This document shows, one piece after another, positions 54,996-63,303 of a stretch of 64,000 nt of DNA. The first letter of the stretch is position 1; the number at the start of each line of letters is the position of its first letter. The DNA is from Faecalicatena contorta (GTDB lineage: Bacteria; Bacillota; Clostridia; Lachnospirales; Lachnospiraceae). The position numbers and the translations under genes are program-made. The stretch is taken from NCBI RefSeq assembly GCF_021531895.1, contig NZ_JAFBIX010000005.1, forward strand, positions 1 to 64,000, given 5' to 3'. The notes beneath the pieces are model-generated. The model ran no database searches and was not told the DNA's origin. It saw only the letters and a list, made by a program, of their open reading frames with translations.

Positions 54996-56153
54996 TCATG
55001 ATCTGGCACAATTCGCATCTTGTAATAACCGTCCCAACATCGGCTCAACGTGCAGATATTCTTCACACTTTTGAATAGCCTCTGTATTCTCCCCTTTTTT
55101 TCCGGTCTTCACTGCACGAATCAATATATTCTTCGGTGTATGCTCCATATCTATAAATTCCAGAATCTGAGCATCATAACCTTCCCTTTCCAGGTATTCC
55201 GCACGCAATGCATCTGTCACCAGCGCAGCCATACGTTCCTTAATCAAGCCATATTTGAAAACAGGCTCCAGTACATCATTTTTTATCTGGCGGTTTAACT
55301 CATGCTGACAGCACGGTACTGATAAGATTACTTTGGCATCCCAGCCGATAGCTTTGGCCAAAGCAAAATCTGTTGCCGTATCACAGGCATGAAGCGTTAC
55401 CACCATATCCACCTTATCTACACCGGTATAGTCAGCGATATTTCCCTCCAAGAACACCAGCTTCTCATAACCATATTTCCGGCTAAGCTCATTACAATGT
55501 CGGATAACATCCTTTTTAAGATCCAGTCCGATAATACGTATGTCATAATGCTTCAGCTCATGCAGATAATAATACATCGCAAATGTCAGGTAAGATTTGC
55601 CACATCCGAAATCCAGAATTGTAAGCTCCCTTCCCTTATCAAGCTCCGGCAAAATATCTTCAATAAACTCCAGGAAACGATTGATCTGCCGGAATTTATC
55701 AAATCGGGAATGGACGACCTTTCCCTCCTGCGTCATGACCCCCAGATCCTGAAGGAACGGGACCGGGATACCTTCTTCCAAGACATAGTGCTTCTTCCGA
55801 TTATGGCTCATATCTACATCCTTTCTTTCACACTTCTGAGCCTTCTTCTTAATCGTCACCTTTCCCTTTTTGCTCACCAAAACCGTATACTGGTACTTCT
55901 GCGTCTCTATCTGCATCTGACGCATGTTCTCCATATGCCCCAGAAGCAGTTCACATGCCTCTCGTGAATCTGCATTCCTGTGAAAAGCCTGATTATTCTG
56001 GAACAATTCAAGCTGAAATACCAGATTCTCCTTCTGTAGCAAGGGGCGCACTTTAATCTTGACCGGGCCATCCTTTCGCCGCGGATTACTAAGCGTTGCC
56101 GTAATAAATTCTATATTTAGATTGTCCTGTAATAATTCTCTTAATTCATTCAT
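54996..56153 (-). CDS. class I SAM-dependent methyltransferase
   Basis: 385 residues. The first 150 residues are a charged alpha/beta region with lysine-rich stretches (VSKKGKVTIKKKAQK). The Rossmann core begins at LTILDFGCGKSYLTFAMYYYL (motif I), with IIGLDLKKDVIRHCNEL, VFLEGNIADY and DMVVTLHACDTATDFAL. LHACD and SVPCCQHEL resemble the Methyltransf_32 group, several members of which act on RNA. A tRNA or rRNA target is possible but not shown. Upstream lie a REP element and the histidine kinase gene; the anchored protein gene follows after 13 bp. Confidence 0.85.
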   Translation of the reverse strand: MNELRELLQDNLNIEFITATLSNPRRKDGPVKIKVRPLLQKENLVFQLELFQNNQAFHRNADSREACELLLGHMENMRQMQIETQKYQYTVLVSKKGKVTIKKKAQKCERKDVDMSHNRKKHYVLEEGIPVPFLQDLGVMTQEGKVVHSRFDKFRQINRFLEFIEDILPELDKGRELTILDFGCGKSYLTFAMYYYLHELKHYDIRIIGLDLKKDVIRHCNELSRKYGYEKLVFLEGNIADYTGVDKVDMVVTLHACDTATDFALAKAIGWDAKVILSVPCCQHELNRQIKNDVLEPVFKYGLIKERMAALVTDALRAEYLEREGYDAQILEFIDMEHTPKNILIRAVKTGKKGENTEAIQKCEEYLHVEPMLGRLLQDANCARS

Positions 56154-56192
56154 AGTATTATTATTGTAATGTTTTTTCCTGACAAGCGCAAG

Positions 56193-56269
56193 TTTGGGAC
56201 GGGGGTTTTTTCATTTTCCTCCGTCCCAAATTAAAATATCCCTGTCCCTTTTTACATTTGCCCTGTCCC
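56193..56269 (-). repeat. REP element overlapping the histidine kinase stop
   Basis: Minus-strand order is GGGACAGGG (inside the kinase gene end), GGGACAGGG, then the hairpin AATTTGGGACGGAGG ... CCCCCGTCCCAAACT. The first tail motif encodes the end of the kinase (IGTGQM) and its stop codon. Confidence 0.92.
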
Positions 56270-58864
56270 TATTGGAAATGTTATGGTCACCCGGAACAGA
56301 TCTCCGTCCAGATACAATTCGAATTTGCCGCCTTGCATCTGGGTCAATGACTTGGCTATAGATAGTCCGAGGCCGCTGCCTTCTGTGCTTCGTGAGATAT
56401 CTCCCCGAATAAATCGTTCGGTCAGCTCATCTGCCGAGATATTGAGCGGCTGCTGGGATATGTTTTTCAGACTGAATACTGCCGAATCATTTACTACTTT
56501 TAATTCTGCATATACACGGGTTCCTTCCATAGCGTATTTGGCTGCATTGTTGTAAATATTGGCCAATACTCTCCAGAGCCGTCTACCGTCTGCCCGTATC
56601 ACGACTTCTTTCTCTGGCAGGATCAGCACTTCTTTCAATTCTCTGGCTTTGAATTTTTCTTCAAATTCTCCGCTAGTCTGCTGAATCATCTCTACAAAAT
56701 TAATATTCATATACTGTAGTGTAATATTGCCAGAACTTACTTTGGATGCCTCTACTACATCTTCTGTAAGGGTCTTAAGCCGTTGGGCTTTTGCCTCCAG
56801 GATCTCCAGATACCGCTGAATCTTCGGATCTTCAAAATTTTCCTTCTTTAACAAATCCACATAATTAATAATAGAAGTAAGCGGTGTCTTAATATCATGG
56901 GAAACATTGGTAATCAGATCTGTTTTGAGCCGTTCACTCTTCATACTTTCTTCCAGTGCCCGGTCCAGGCCTTCTCCAATGGAGTTAATCTTTTCAGCAA
57001 TGATCTTCTGATCTCCGTTCAATCCATTCAAAGGAATCTTATATTCCACTTCACCTTCCGCAATCTTAAGAATTCCTTCCTTAATTCTCTGCTTTCCGAT
57101 AGCCTGTCTAACCATATAGACAAATGCAGCCAACTCCGCTCCTAGTATCAGCGCAGGCAACAGAAAAGTAATTCCCATGACCGATGCCCACTCGATCAAT
57201 GCAAAGAATGAAAACAGCCCGATAACGCCAAATACAATAATAACCTGCCACACGTCATTGAAATTACAGAATAGCACCTTTATAAATCCGCCGAACCATC
57301 TTAGAAGACTATTTTTCCATAATGTCCTTGCCTTTATTCTTCGTACCAGACTTAAGAAACCTGTCAGGAATAATGCATAGGTATAAACTGCAAGTAAAGC
57401 ACCACATATCATATAAGGGATCGCACTCTGGATATAATCTGCCTGATATAACTGATAATCTCCTCCCCACGATGGAAAATACGAATACGTAATTCCAGAC
57501 ACACCCAATGCAACAGGAATGCACCAACCTCCAATCACCACCAGAGCAGCAATCTCGGTCTTCCAACGGTCAAATCCATTCAGATGTAATTCCTCATCTT
57601 GCGGATTACGACCGGCTATCACCGTAAGCCATACCAGAAGTATCAGGAATACAATACTCGCAGCACATCCCATCACCAGGATACCCCTCGCACTTGTTCC
57701 GTATTTATCATATAACTGGGATTCCGTATAAAATGCATCCTTAATCGGATAGGTCGTATCCACGCCAACAGCATAGATGAATCCCTCTTCTTTATTGCCG
57801 GAGTTCTTCACCTCTTCCTGCCAGTCCGAAGCATCTATATTATTAAAATTCGTCTCAAAATCTGCAAGTTTCGGCATAATGATTGCATATTTTCCCATCT
57901 TCCGGAACATTTCCAGATTCTCCTGCGCCTTGTCATAATCCTGATATGCTTTCCGGTTTGTATACACACGCTTAGTATCAGTATCTACATACAAATACGC
58001 AAAGTTCGTATCTCCTTCCTGATAGAACTCACTCAGATCATTATATTCTCTCATGTCACTTTCGACCTGGTAGATACAATATCTCAGCATTTCATAAGCT
58101 TCACTCAGCCGGCCATTCCAGATAGGATTGTCATTAGCTATCTCCATAACACTCTTGCCATCTACCGTCTGATATTCTTCGGCCAGCCATTGTCCATCGT
58201 AACTCCAGCAGTCAATATACGCAATCTTCCCTTCTACATCCTGAAGCCCCTTGAAAGCATTCACCGTATTATTATAGAAATTTCCATCCTGCAATTCATT
58301 CAGAATATCCTCTTCAGAAACTCCTGAATCATCACTTGCGATTACAAACCGAAGCTCACCACTGTCTATCAGATTCCTAAATTCACTATAGTAATAATAA
58401 TGATAGGTATTGTCAGAACGCTTACATACAATAATATTCTCATCCATACCTGCATTATCATCGTAAGATGAATTCTCTTCTCCCTGGTCGAGCCATTGCT
58501 GCGCCCAGTCAGACAGATCCTGCAGTCGGTATGCCAGACCACTTAGATTTTCATTCGTAATCTCTGACTCATTATAATATTCCTGTATATCGACAATCTT
58601 CTGCGGATTATAGACCCCATCCGTCTCGAATCGGTCCCGCATTCCAATTCCATTCATTACCTGGTGGCTATATGTTCGCAACAGCTCATTAAAGCTTTTC
58701 GTCTCTTCATAATTCTTTGCAGGCTTTCCTTCAAACATCTCATTGCGCCCTGCCGGATAGGACAAAATCCATATGATGCAGACCGCCATAATCACCACCA
58801 GAATATGTTCAGCAACGATCAAAAGTCCTTTTATGATCGGCGCCCGATACCAACGACGCTTCAT
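56252..58864 (-). CDS. large multi-membrane sensor histidine kinase
   Basis: 870 residues. Membrane segment at about 12-35, then a large extracellular sensor region (about 36-405). Further membrane segments follow (for example GILVMGCAASIVFLILLVWL, IAALVVIGGWCIPVALGV, and pairs between 480 and 600) and a HAMP-like linker. The kinase core has NVSHDIKTPLTSIINYVDLL (His at about 655), N-box ANIYNNAAKYAMEG, GDISRSTEGSGLGLSIAKSL and a G2 region. The C-terminus IGTGQM and stop are contributed by a REP tail. The response regulator gene lies 12 bp upstream. The signal is unknown. Confidence 0.9.
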   Translation of the reverse strand: MKRRWYRAPIIKGLLIVAEHILVVIMAVCIIWILSYPAGRNEMFEGKPAKNYEETKSFNELLRTYSHQVMNGIGMRDRFETDGVYNPQKIVDIQEYYNESEITNENLSGLAYRLQDLSDWAQQWLDQGEENSSYDDNAGMDENIIVCKRSDNTYHYYYYSEFRNLIDSGELRFVIASDDSGVSEEDILNELQDGNFYNNTVNAFKGLQDVEGKIAYIDCWSYDGQWLAEEYQTVDGKSVMEIANDNPIWNGRLSEAYEMLRYCIYQVESDMREYNDLSEFYQEGDTNFAYLYVDTDTKRVYTNRKAYQDYDKAQENLEMFRKMGKYAIIMPKLADFETNFNNIDASDWQEEVKNSGNKEEGFIYAVGVDTTYPIKDAFYTESQLYDKYGTSARGILVMGCAASIVFLILLVWLTVIAGRNPQDEELHLNGFDRWKTEIAALVVIGGWCIPVALGVSGITYSYFPSWGGDYQLYQADYIQSAIPYMICGALLAVYTYALFLTGFLSLVRRIKARTLWKNSLLRWFGGFIKVLFCNFNDVWQVIIVFGVIGLFSFFALIEWASVMGITFLLPALILGAELAAFVYMVRQAIGKQRIKEGILKIAEGEVEYKIPLNGLNGDQKIIAEKINSIGEGLDRALEESMKSERLKTDLITNVSHDIKTPLTSIINYVDLLKKENFEDPKIQRYLEILEAKAQRLKTLTEDVVEASKVSSGNITLQYMNINFVEMIQQTSGEFEEKFKARELKEVLILPEKEVVIRADGRRLWRVLANIYNNAAKYAMEGTRVYAELKVVNDSAVFSLKNISQQPLNISADELTERFIRGDISRSTEGSGLGLSIAKSLTQMQGGKFELYLDGDLFRVTITFPIGTGQM

Positions 58865-58876
58865 ATATACTCCCTT

Positions 58877-59572
58877 CTAAAGTTTCTCTATCTTATATCC
58901 AACACCCCAGACCACTTTCAGATAGCGCGGCTCCTTAGGATTGATCTCAATCTTCTCCCGAATATGCCGGATATGTACCGCCACTGTATTATCCACACCA
59001 ATGGCTTCTTCATTCCAGATATTTTCATATATCTGATCAATAGAAAATACTTTCCCTTGATTCTTCATTAATAATAGTAAAATATTGTATTCGATAGGTG
59101 TCAGCTTCACAGTCTCCCCATCTACGGTTACTTTCTTCAGATCATTATTGATTGACAGTCCTCCAACCTCATACACTGCCTGATTCTCATGATTCACCGT
59201 ACTTCCAAGCTGCGTATATCTTCGAAGCTGTGATTTAACCCTGGCTACCAGTTCCAATGGATTAAATGGCTTGGTAACATAATCATCAGCCCCGACGTTC
59301 AATCCAAGAATCTTATCAGCATCCTCAGATTTTGCAGACAATATGATAATCGGCATATTATTCTCTTCCCGAATCTTAAGCGTTGCCCGTATTCCATCAA
59401 GCCTTGGCATCATAACATCAATCACAAGAAGATCTACTTTTTCGTTCTTCAAGACCTTTAACGCTTCCTCCCCGTCATAAGCCTTCAACACATGATACCC
59501 TTCCTGAGACATATATATATCAATTGCCTCTACAATTTCTTTATCATCATCACAAACTAATATATTAGCCAT
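58877..59572 (-). CDS. OmpR-family response regulator
   Basis: 231 residues from ATG 59572, which follows GGAGGTGATAAAA; the ORF opens at 59599. The receiver has VCDDDKEIVEAIDIYM, phosphoacceptor Asp in LLVIDVMMPRLDGIRA, ILSAKSE and KPFNPLELVARVKSQ. The DNA-binding winged helix has VKLTPIEYNILLLLMKNQGKVFS and NTVAVHIRHIREKIE. First gene of the run regulator - kinase - methyltransferase - anchored protein. Divergent from the Spo0A-like gene, with the two 0A boxes in the shared region. Confidence 0.94.
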   Translation of the reverse strand: MANILVCDDDKEIVEAIDIYMSQEGYHVLKAYDGEEALKVLKNEKVDLLVIDVMMPRLDGIRATLKIREENNMPIIILSAKSEDADKILGLNVGADDYVTKPFNPLELVARVKSQLRRYTQLGSTVNHENQAVYEVGGLSINNDLKKVTVDGETVKLTPIEYNILLLLMKNQGKVFSIDQIYENIWNEEAIGVDNTVAVHIRHIREKIEINPKEPRYLKVVWGVGYKIEKL

Positions 59573-59662
59573 TTTTATCACCTCCCTTATACTATACAAG
59601 AATAGCAGTAATTTTTTAAGAGCAGTTTGTGGAAATTCTTAAGATATTCTGAAAATCTTTTC

Positions 59663-59679
59663 TGTCGAAAAATGTCGAA
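59663..59679 (+). promoter_or_regulatory. two tandem 0A boxes
   Basis: TGTCGAA at 59663-59669 and again at 59673-59679, spaced by exactly one helical turn (10 bp). TGTCGAA is the Spo0A binding core. They sit about 50 bp upstream of a TATAAT (59726-59731) that precedes the Spo0A-like gene, a position suited to activation. The divergent regulator gene starts about 90 bp away. Confidence 0.75.
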
Positions 59680-59791
59680 TTTTTACTGTTCACGTCGCGA
59701 AATATATTAAATACTATATTTCCGATATAATGTCCCTATAGCATGTTTTCGTTTCTCATTGTAATAAAACGTAAATAGAACAGGAGACAAC

Positions 59792-60142
59792 ATGAGTGAA
59801 ATAGAAATTGAACGCTTAATTCGCTCTCTTGGCATTGGCGCAACATACCGAGGATATCATTATCTTCAATATGGGATAAAACTTTGCCTGGAGAACGAAG
59901 ACTATCTTCTCTCTGTCAGTAAATCCCTCTATCCCCAAATTGCAAACCATTACTGCACAAGCAGCTACAGCGTCGAGAGAGATATCCGAACCGTAATTAA
60001 TGTTTGCTGGGAGCGAGGAAACCGCGAACTACTCCAGAAAATTGCCATGCACCCTCTGGAGGTTCGTCCCGCTTCCAGCGAATTTTTAGATATATTAACT
60101 GCCCATCTTAAGCAAAAAGATATTGAAAGATTCTATTTTTAA
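59792..60142 (+). CDS. stand-alone Spo0A C-terminal DNA-binding domain protein
   Basis: 116 residues covering only the Spo0A effector domain: IERLIRSLGIGATYRGYHYLQYGI, then VSKSLYPQIANHYCTSSYSVERDIRTVI with the recognition helix, VINVCWERGN, and a C-terminal PASSEFLDILTAHLKQKD. There is no receiver domain, and the upstream DNA to 59600 has no frame for one. ACAGGAGACAAC gives an SD before ATG. It probably binds 0A boxes without phosphorylation control, and its own upstream region carries two such boxes. It could activate or compete with full-length Spo0A. Confidence 0.9.
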   Translation: MSEIEIERLIRSLGIGATYRGYHYLQYGIKLCLENEDYLLSVSKSLYPQIANHYCTSSYSVERDIRTVINVCWERGNRELLQKIAMHPLEVRPASSEFLDILTAHLKQKDIERFYF

Positions 60143-60285
60143 CATTTCTTCTCTGTCATCTTAAGTCCTTTTTAAGAATTTTTCTTTTTCTTTTAGAGTT
60201 TTAACATACTTTAGACATAATTTTCTTTTATACTTAGTTACAGATAGTTGATAAACAAATCACTATCTCCCCCTCATAAAGTAAA

Positions 60286-60312
60286 ACATCAAGAAATACA
60301 TGTTCTTGATGT
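60286..60312. other. imperfect extended hairpin after the Spo0A-like gene
   Basis: 10-bp perfect stem ACATCAAGAA/TTCTTGATGT (60286-60295/60303-60312) with further pairing outside it (TAAAGT/ACTTTA). No T-run follows, so a terminator role is doubtful. The rest of 60143-60350 contains nothing I can identify. Confidence 0.4.
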
Positions 60313-60351
60313 CACACTTTACTCTCATTCCTTTAGATAACTATAACAACA

Positions 60352-60387
60352 ACGAAACCCGTTAGCATGATAGCTAACGGGTTTCGT
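60352..60387. terminator. hairpin between the convergent Spo0A-like and GH32 genes
   Basis: A perfect 15-bp stem ACGAAACCCGTTAGC/GCTAACGGGTTTCGT (60352-60366/60373-60387) with a 6-nt loop. T-rich but interrupted tails occur on both sides. Probably a shared terminator. Confidence 0.7.
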
Positions 60388-60428
60388 CATTGTTTGATAC
60401 ATCATGATTTTTCTACATGTTGTTTCCC

Positions 60429-61913
60429 CTATTGGTTGCATCCTGTCAGTCCATAGGTTTCTAGATTATTTATAACCACCTGCCCTCCATGAGCACAAAG
60501 ATATATCTGATTCTGTGCGTTTCCTGCAAACACATTGAGAGAATGGTTGTTCTGATAATCGTCCGTAAATATCTCGATCGAACTCTGATCTGATAATATA
60601 TGCACATCTAGTTCTTTCCTATCCTTTAGATACATCACGCTTTTGGATATTCCTTTACTCCATCCATCTGCCTCATTTCGATTTACAGACATCTGCGCAT
60701 TTTTAAAATCAAAGATGCAAATAGTCTTTTTACCCTCTCCACATCGCAAACCTATTTCCAACTGATCCGCATTCGTCTCTTCAAGATTGATTTGCATTTT
60801 CCATTCAAAAGAAATACCATCACCGGCCTTAATATCTGTCTTCTTCTCACTTACTATTATAGTCTCCTGATTCCATGCATCCACACGAAGCGATTCTATC
60901 TCTTTAATTGGAATAAATTGAAGTGTACCATCTTCTTTCATTCGAACTTCTCTTGGAATATTGTACGAACCACACCAACCTTCTTTATAAGTCGGCCCCC
61001 AGTCTTTCCAGAATGGCATCCAATCCCATGCATTAGCCCACCCAACAATTATTCTTCGTCCATCTGGAGTCAGAAATGATTGCGGTGCATAATAATCGAA
61101 ACCCCAGTCAATTTCTCCATTAATATGGTAATTAAATTTTCCAGTTTCATAATCGAAATCTCCCACAAGATAGACAACCGTACGTTCTCCGGCCCCCATA
61201 GGCGAAAACATAAGTACATACCGATCTCCCATTGGATAAAAATCCGGGCATTCCCACATGTATCCCCACTCGCCACGGCTTTCTGCCAACACATTAAAGA
61301 ACTCCCAATGCAACATATCTTTGGAGCGATATAAGAGTGCCTGTGCTTTATTATCCCGGCTTGCTCCGCATACCATATAATAGGTGCCGTCATGTTTCCA
61401 TACCTTTGGATCACGGAACTGATATGTCGGGATTCCATCTGGTGCAGTCAATACAGGATTTCCCTCATACTTTTCAAAATGTATCCCATCTTCACTATAC
61501 GCAATACACTGCGTCTGCTCAAAACCTTTTCCATTATTTGTTGTGCCTGTGAACATCAAAAACAATTTTCCATCATGTTCAATTGCACTTCCAGAAAAAC
61601 ATCCACCACGGAAATGATCGTCATAAAATTCGGAAGGTGCAAGTGCCAGTGGTAGATATTCCCAATGGAGCATGTCATCACTTATGGCATGACCCCAGTG
61701 CATATAATCCCAGAATCCATAATATGGATTATACTGATAGAAAAAATGATACTTGCCTTTATAATAAATCAATCCATTCGGATCGTTGATCCAACCAGTC
61801 TGCGCCATAAAATGATAGTGTTGACGCATTGCACCGTTTTTCACAATATCTTTTTTTGCATCAATTTCCTGCTGAGCCTTTTCAATTTTTTTTTGCATTA
61901 ATTCATTAGACAT
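60429..61913 (-). CDS. glycoside hydrolase family 32 (beta-fructosidase / sucrose-6-phosphate hydrolase type)
   Basis: 494 residues, no signal peptide. The five-bladed propeller carries the family triad: WINDPNGLIYYKGKYH (nucleophile Asp), YQFRDPKVW (transition-state Asp) and WECPDFYPMG (acid/base Glu). FSGSAIEHDG is also typical. The C-terminal beta-sandwich covers about 350-490. It cleaves terminal beta-fructosides in the cytoplasm. It follows the GH172 gene by 14 bp, and both lie downstream of an ABC permease, so the substrate is probably an imported fructo-oligosaccharide or a product of difructose anhydride cleavage. Confidence 0.95.
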   Translation of the reverse strand: MSNELMQKKIEKAQQEIDAKKDIVKNGAMRQHYHFMAQTGWINDPNGLIYYKGKYHFFYQYNPYYGFWDYMHWGHAISDDMLHWEYLPLALAPSEFYDDHFRGGCFSGSAIEHDGKLFLMFTGTTNNGKGFEQTQCIAYSEDGIHFEKYEGNPVLTAPDGIPTYQFRDPKVWKHDGTYYMVCGASRDNKAQALLYRSKDMLHWEFFNVLAESRGEWGYMWECPDFYPMGDRYVLMFSPMGAGERTVVYLVGDFDYETGKFNYHINGEIDWGFDYYAPQSFLTPDGRRIIVGWANAWDWMPFWKDWGPTYKEGWCGSYNIPREVRMKEDGTLQFIPIKEIESLRVDAWNQETIIVSEKKTDIKAGDGISFEWKMQINLEETNADQLEIGLRCGEGKKTICIFDFKNAQMSVNRNEADGWSKGISKSVMYLKDRKELDVHILSDQSSIEIFTDDYQNNHSLNVFAGNAQNQIYLCAHGGQVVINNLETYGLTGCNQ

Positions 61914-61927
61914 AAGACTCCTCCATA

Positions 61928-63271
61928 TTATTTATATTCATCACGAAGTTTCTTTGCAAATTCCGTATTTAACCTTGATTCTCGACGTGCTTTCTCTTCT
62001 TTGATTCTGAATTGTTCCTGTCTTGCCGGACTGTATTCTTCCCATCGTTTTTCCCAGGAATCTCTTGCCGCTTTCATTTCATCTGTCAATTCAGGCATTC
62101 TTAAATCTCTTTCTGGAAGAACCGGAACATTCGGTAGTCTTTCTTCCATTGGAAGAATTGTAATATTCTTGCTCGTCGGCAGGGTCTGATACCAATAAGC
62201 AGTGGAACTCCAGTCATCAGACAAATGATTTGCATGCCCATGCTCGATTGTTACTTTTAAACTCTTTTCAAAACGAACCGGATCCGTAATATGGAACCTA
62301 TATGATACCTGGAACCCATCTGTATCCCCTTCATGAACAATCGTTCCAAAGAACGGATATGCATTTCTCTGCATTCCCCATGCATGATTAAAATAGTCCT
62401 CTGTTCCTGTACCATTAAGACTTGGGTATTCTTCTCCATCAATAAAGAACATATCATTACCCTCGCCCCACCAACTTCCCTGATAGTGCTTAACAGTCAG
62501 ATTACATCCTACATAATGTCCTGTTCCTTCTACGTCAAGAATCGTATAATTTCCCTCACCTTTGAAATTCGTCACATTATTTACTTCCGGTGAATTAGTC
62601 TGAATATCTGGTCCCCATCCATCACATGGATTCTCTCGTCTCCAGCAAGCATGAAAATATGCAGTATTCTCATCCAATGGCTCTTTATACATTTCGTAAT
62701 CAATATTGAAATACAAAATAAACGGTAATTCATTCTCATTTATAATCTCAATCTTTGCTTTTTTATTAAACGGCATCGGGAAATAACAGGATACAGAACA
62801 CGGTGCGCCATATCTTCCTGCCTCTTCTGGTTTTAATGAAACATTAAATGGGAGTGAACTGAAATTTCCCGGATAGCAATTTCCAATACAGAAGAAATCT
62901 CCAAAAGGAGCAAGAACACTCGGTGTATCCTGATCATCCCAGGTAATCTTTATTAACACCTTTCTATAATAAAACGGATCATAATCATCCCAAATAACTC
63001 CAAGTGCAGGATGAATCTCCATTACCGGGGCTGCCGATGCATTAAGTACCGGATCCAAAATACTTGGTGCCTTTACTTTACGGCAGGAAGATGTCATCCA
63101 AATATGGGTAATGCATCCCGGTCCTTCCACTTCTCCTAATACAATACTTTCTTTTGCCGGGATCTCCCAGTAATCCTGATTTTTTCCTCTTTGATCCCAA
63201 CTTGCAAGTCTTCCGTTTCTAGCTTTTTTTATTGTTGTTAAATCTTGAAATAATCCTGATACTTTACTCAT
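61928..63271 (-). CDS. GH172 family (DUF2961) alpha-fructofuranosidase / difructose dianhydride-type enzyme
   Basis: 447 residues, no signal peptide. The DUF2961 core is recognisable: GEVEGPGCITHIWMTSS, KVLIKITWDDQDTPSVLAPFGDFFC, CSVSCYFPMPF, HYQGSWWGEGNDMFFIDGE, NGTGTEDYFNHAWG and DGFQVSYRFHITDPV. Characterised GH172 members act on difructose dianhydride I or on alpha-D-fructofuranosides, using Glu residues of the kind seen in WWGEGND and GTEDYF. A charged helical tail (about 395-447) ends the protein. It lies between an ABC permease gene and GH32, supporting a fructose-anhydride catabolic role. Confidence 0.88.
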   Translation of the reverse strand: MSKVSGLFQDLTTIKKARNGRLASWDQRGKNQDYWEIPAKESIVLGEVEGPGCITHIWMTSSCRKVKAPSILDPVLNASAAPVMEIHPALGVIWDDYDPFYYRKVLIKITWDDQDTPSVLAPFGDFFCIGNCYPGNFSSLPFNVSLKPEEAGRYGAPCSVSCYFPMPFNKKAKIEIINENELPFILYFNIDYEMYKEPLDENTAYFHACWRRENPCDGWGPDIQTNSPEVNNVTNFKGEGNYTILDVEGTGHYVGCNLTVKHYQGSWWGEGNDMFFIDGEEYPSLNGTGTEDYFNHAWGMQRNAYPFFGTIVHEGDTDGFQVSYRFHITDPVRFEKSLKVTIEHGHANHLSDDWSSTAYWYQTLPTSKNITILPMEERLPNVPVLPERDLRMPELTDEMKAARDSWEKRWEEYSPARQEQFRIKEEKARRESRLNTEFAKKLRDEYK

Positions 63272-63303
63272 ATTTTTCTCCTCCTATTGAGCAAATTTAT
63301 ATG

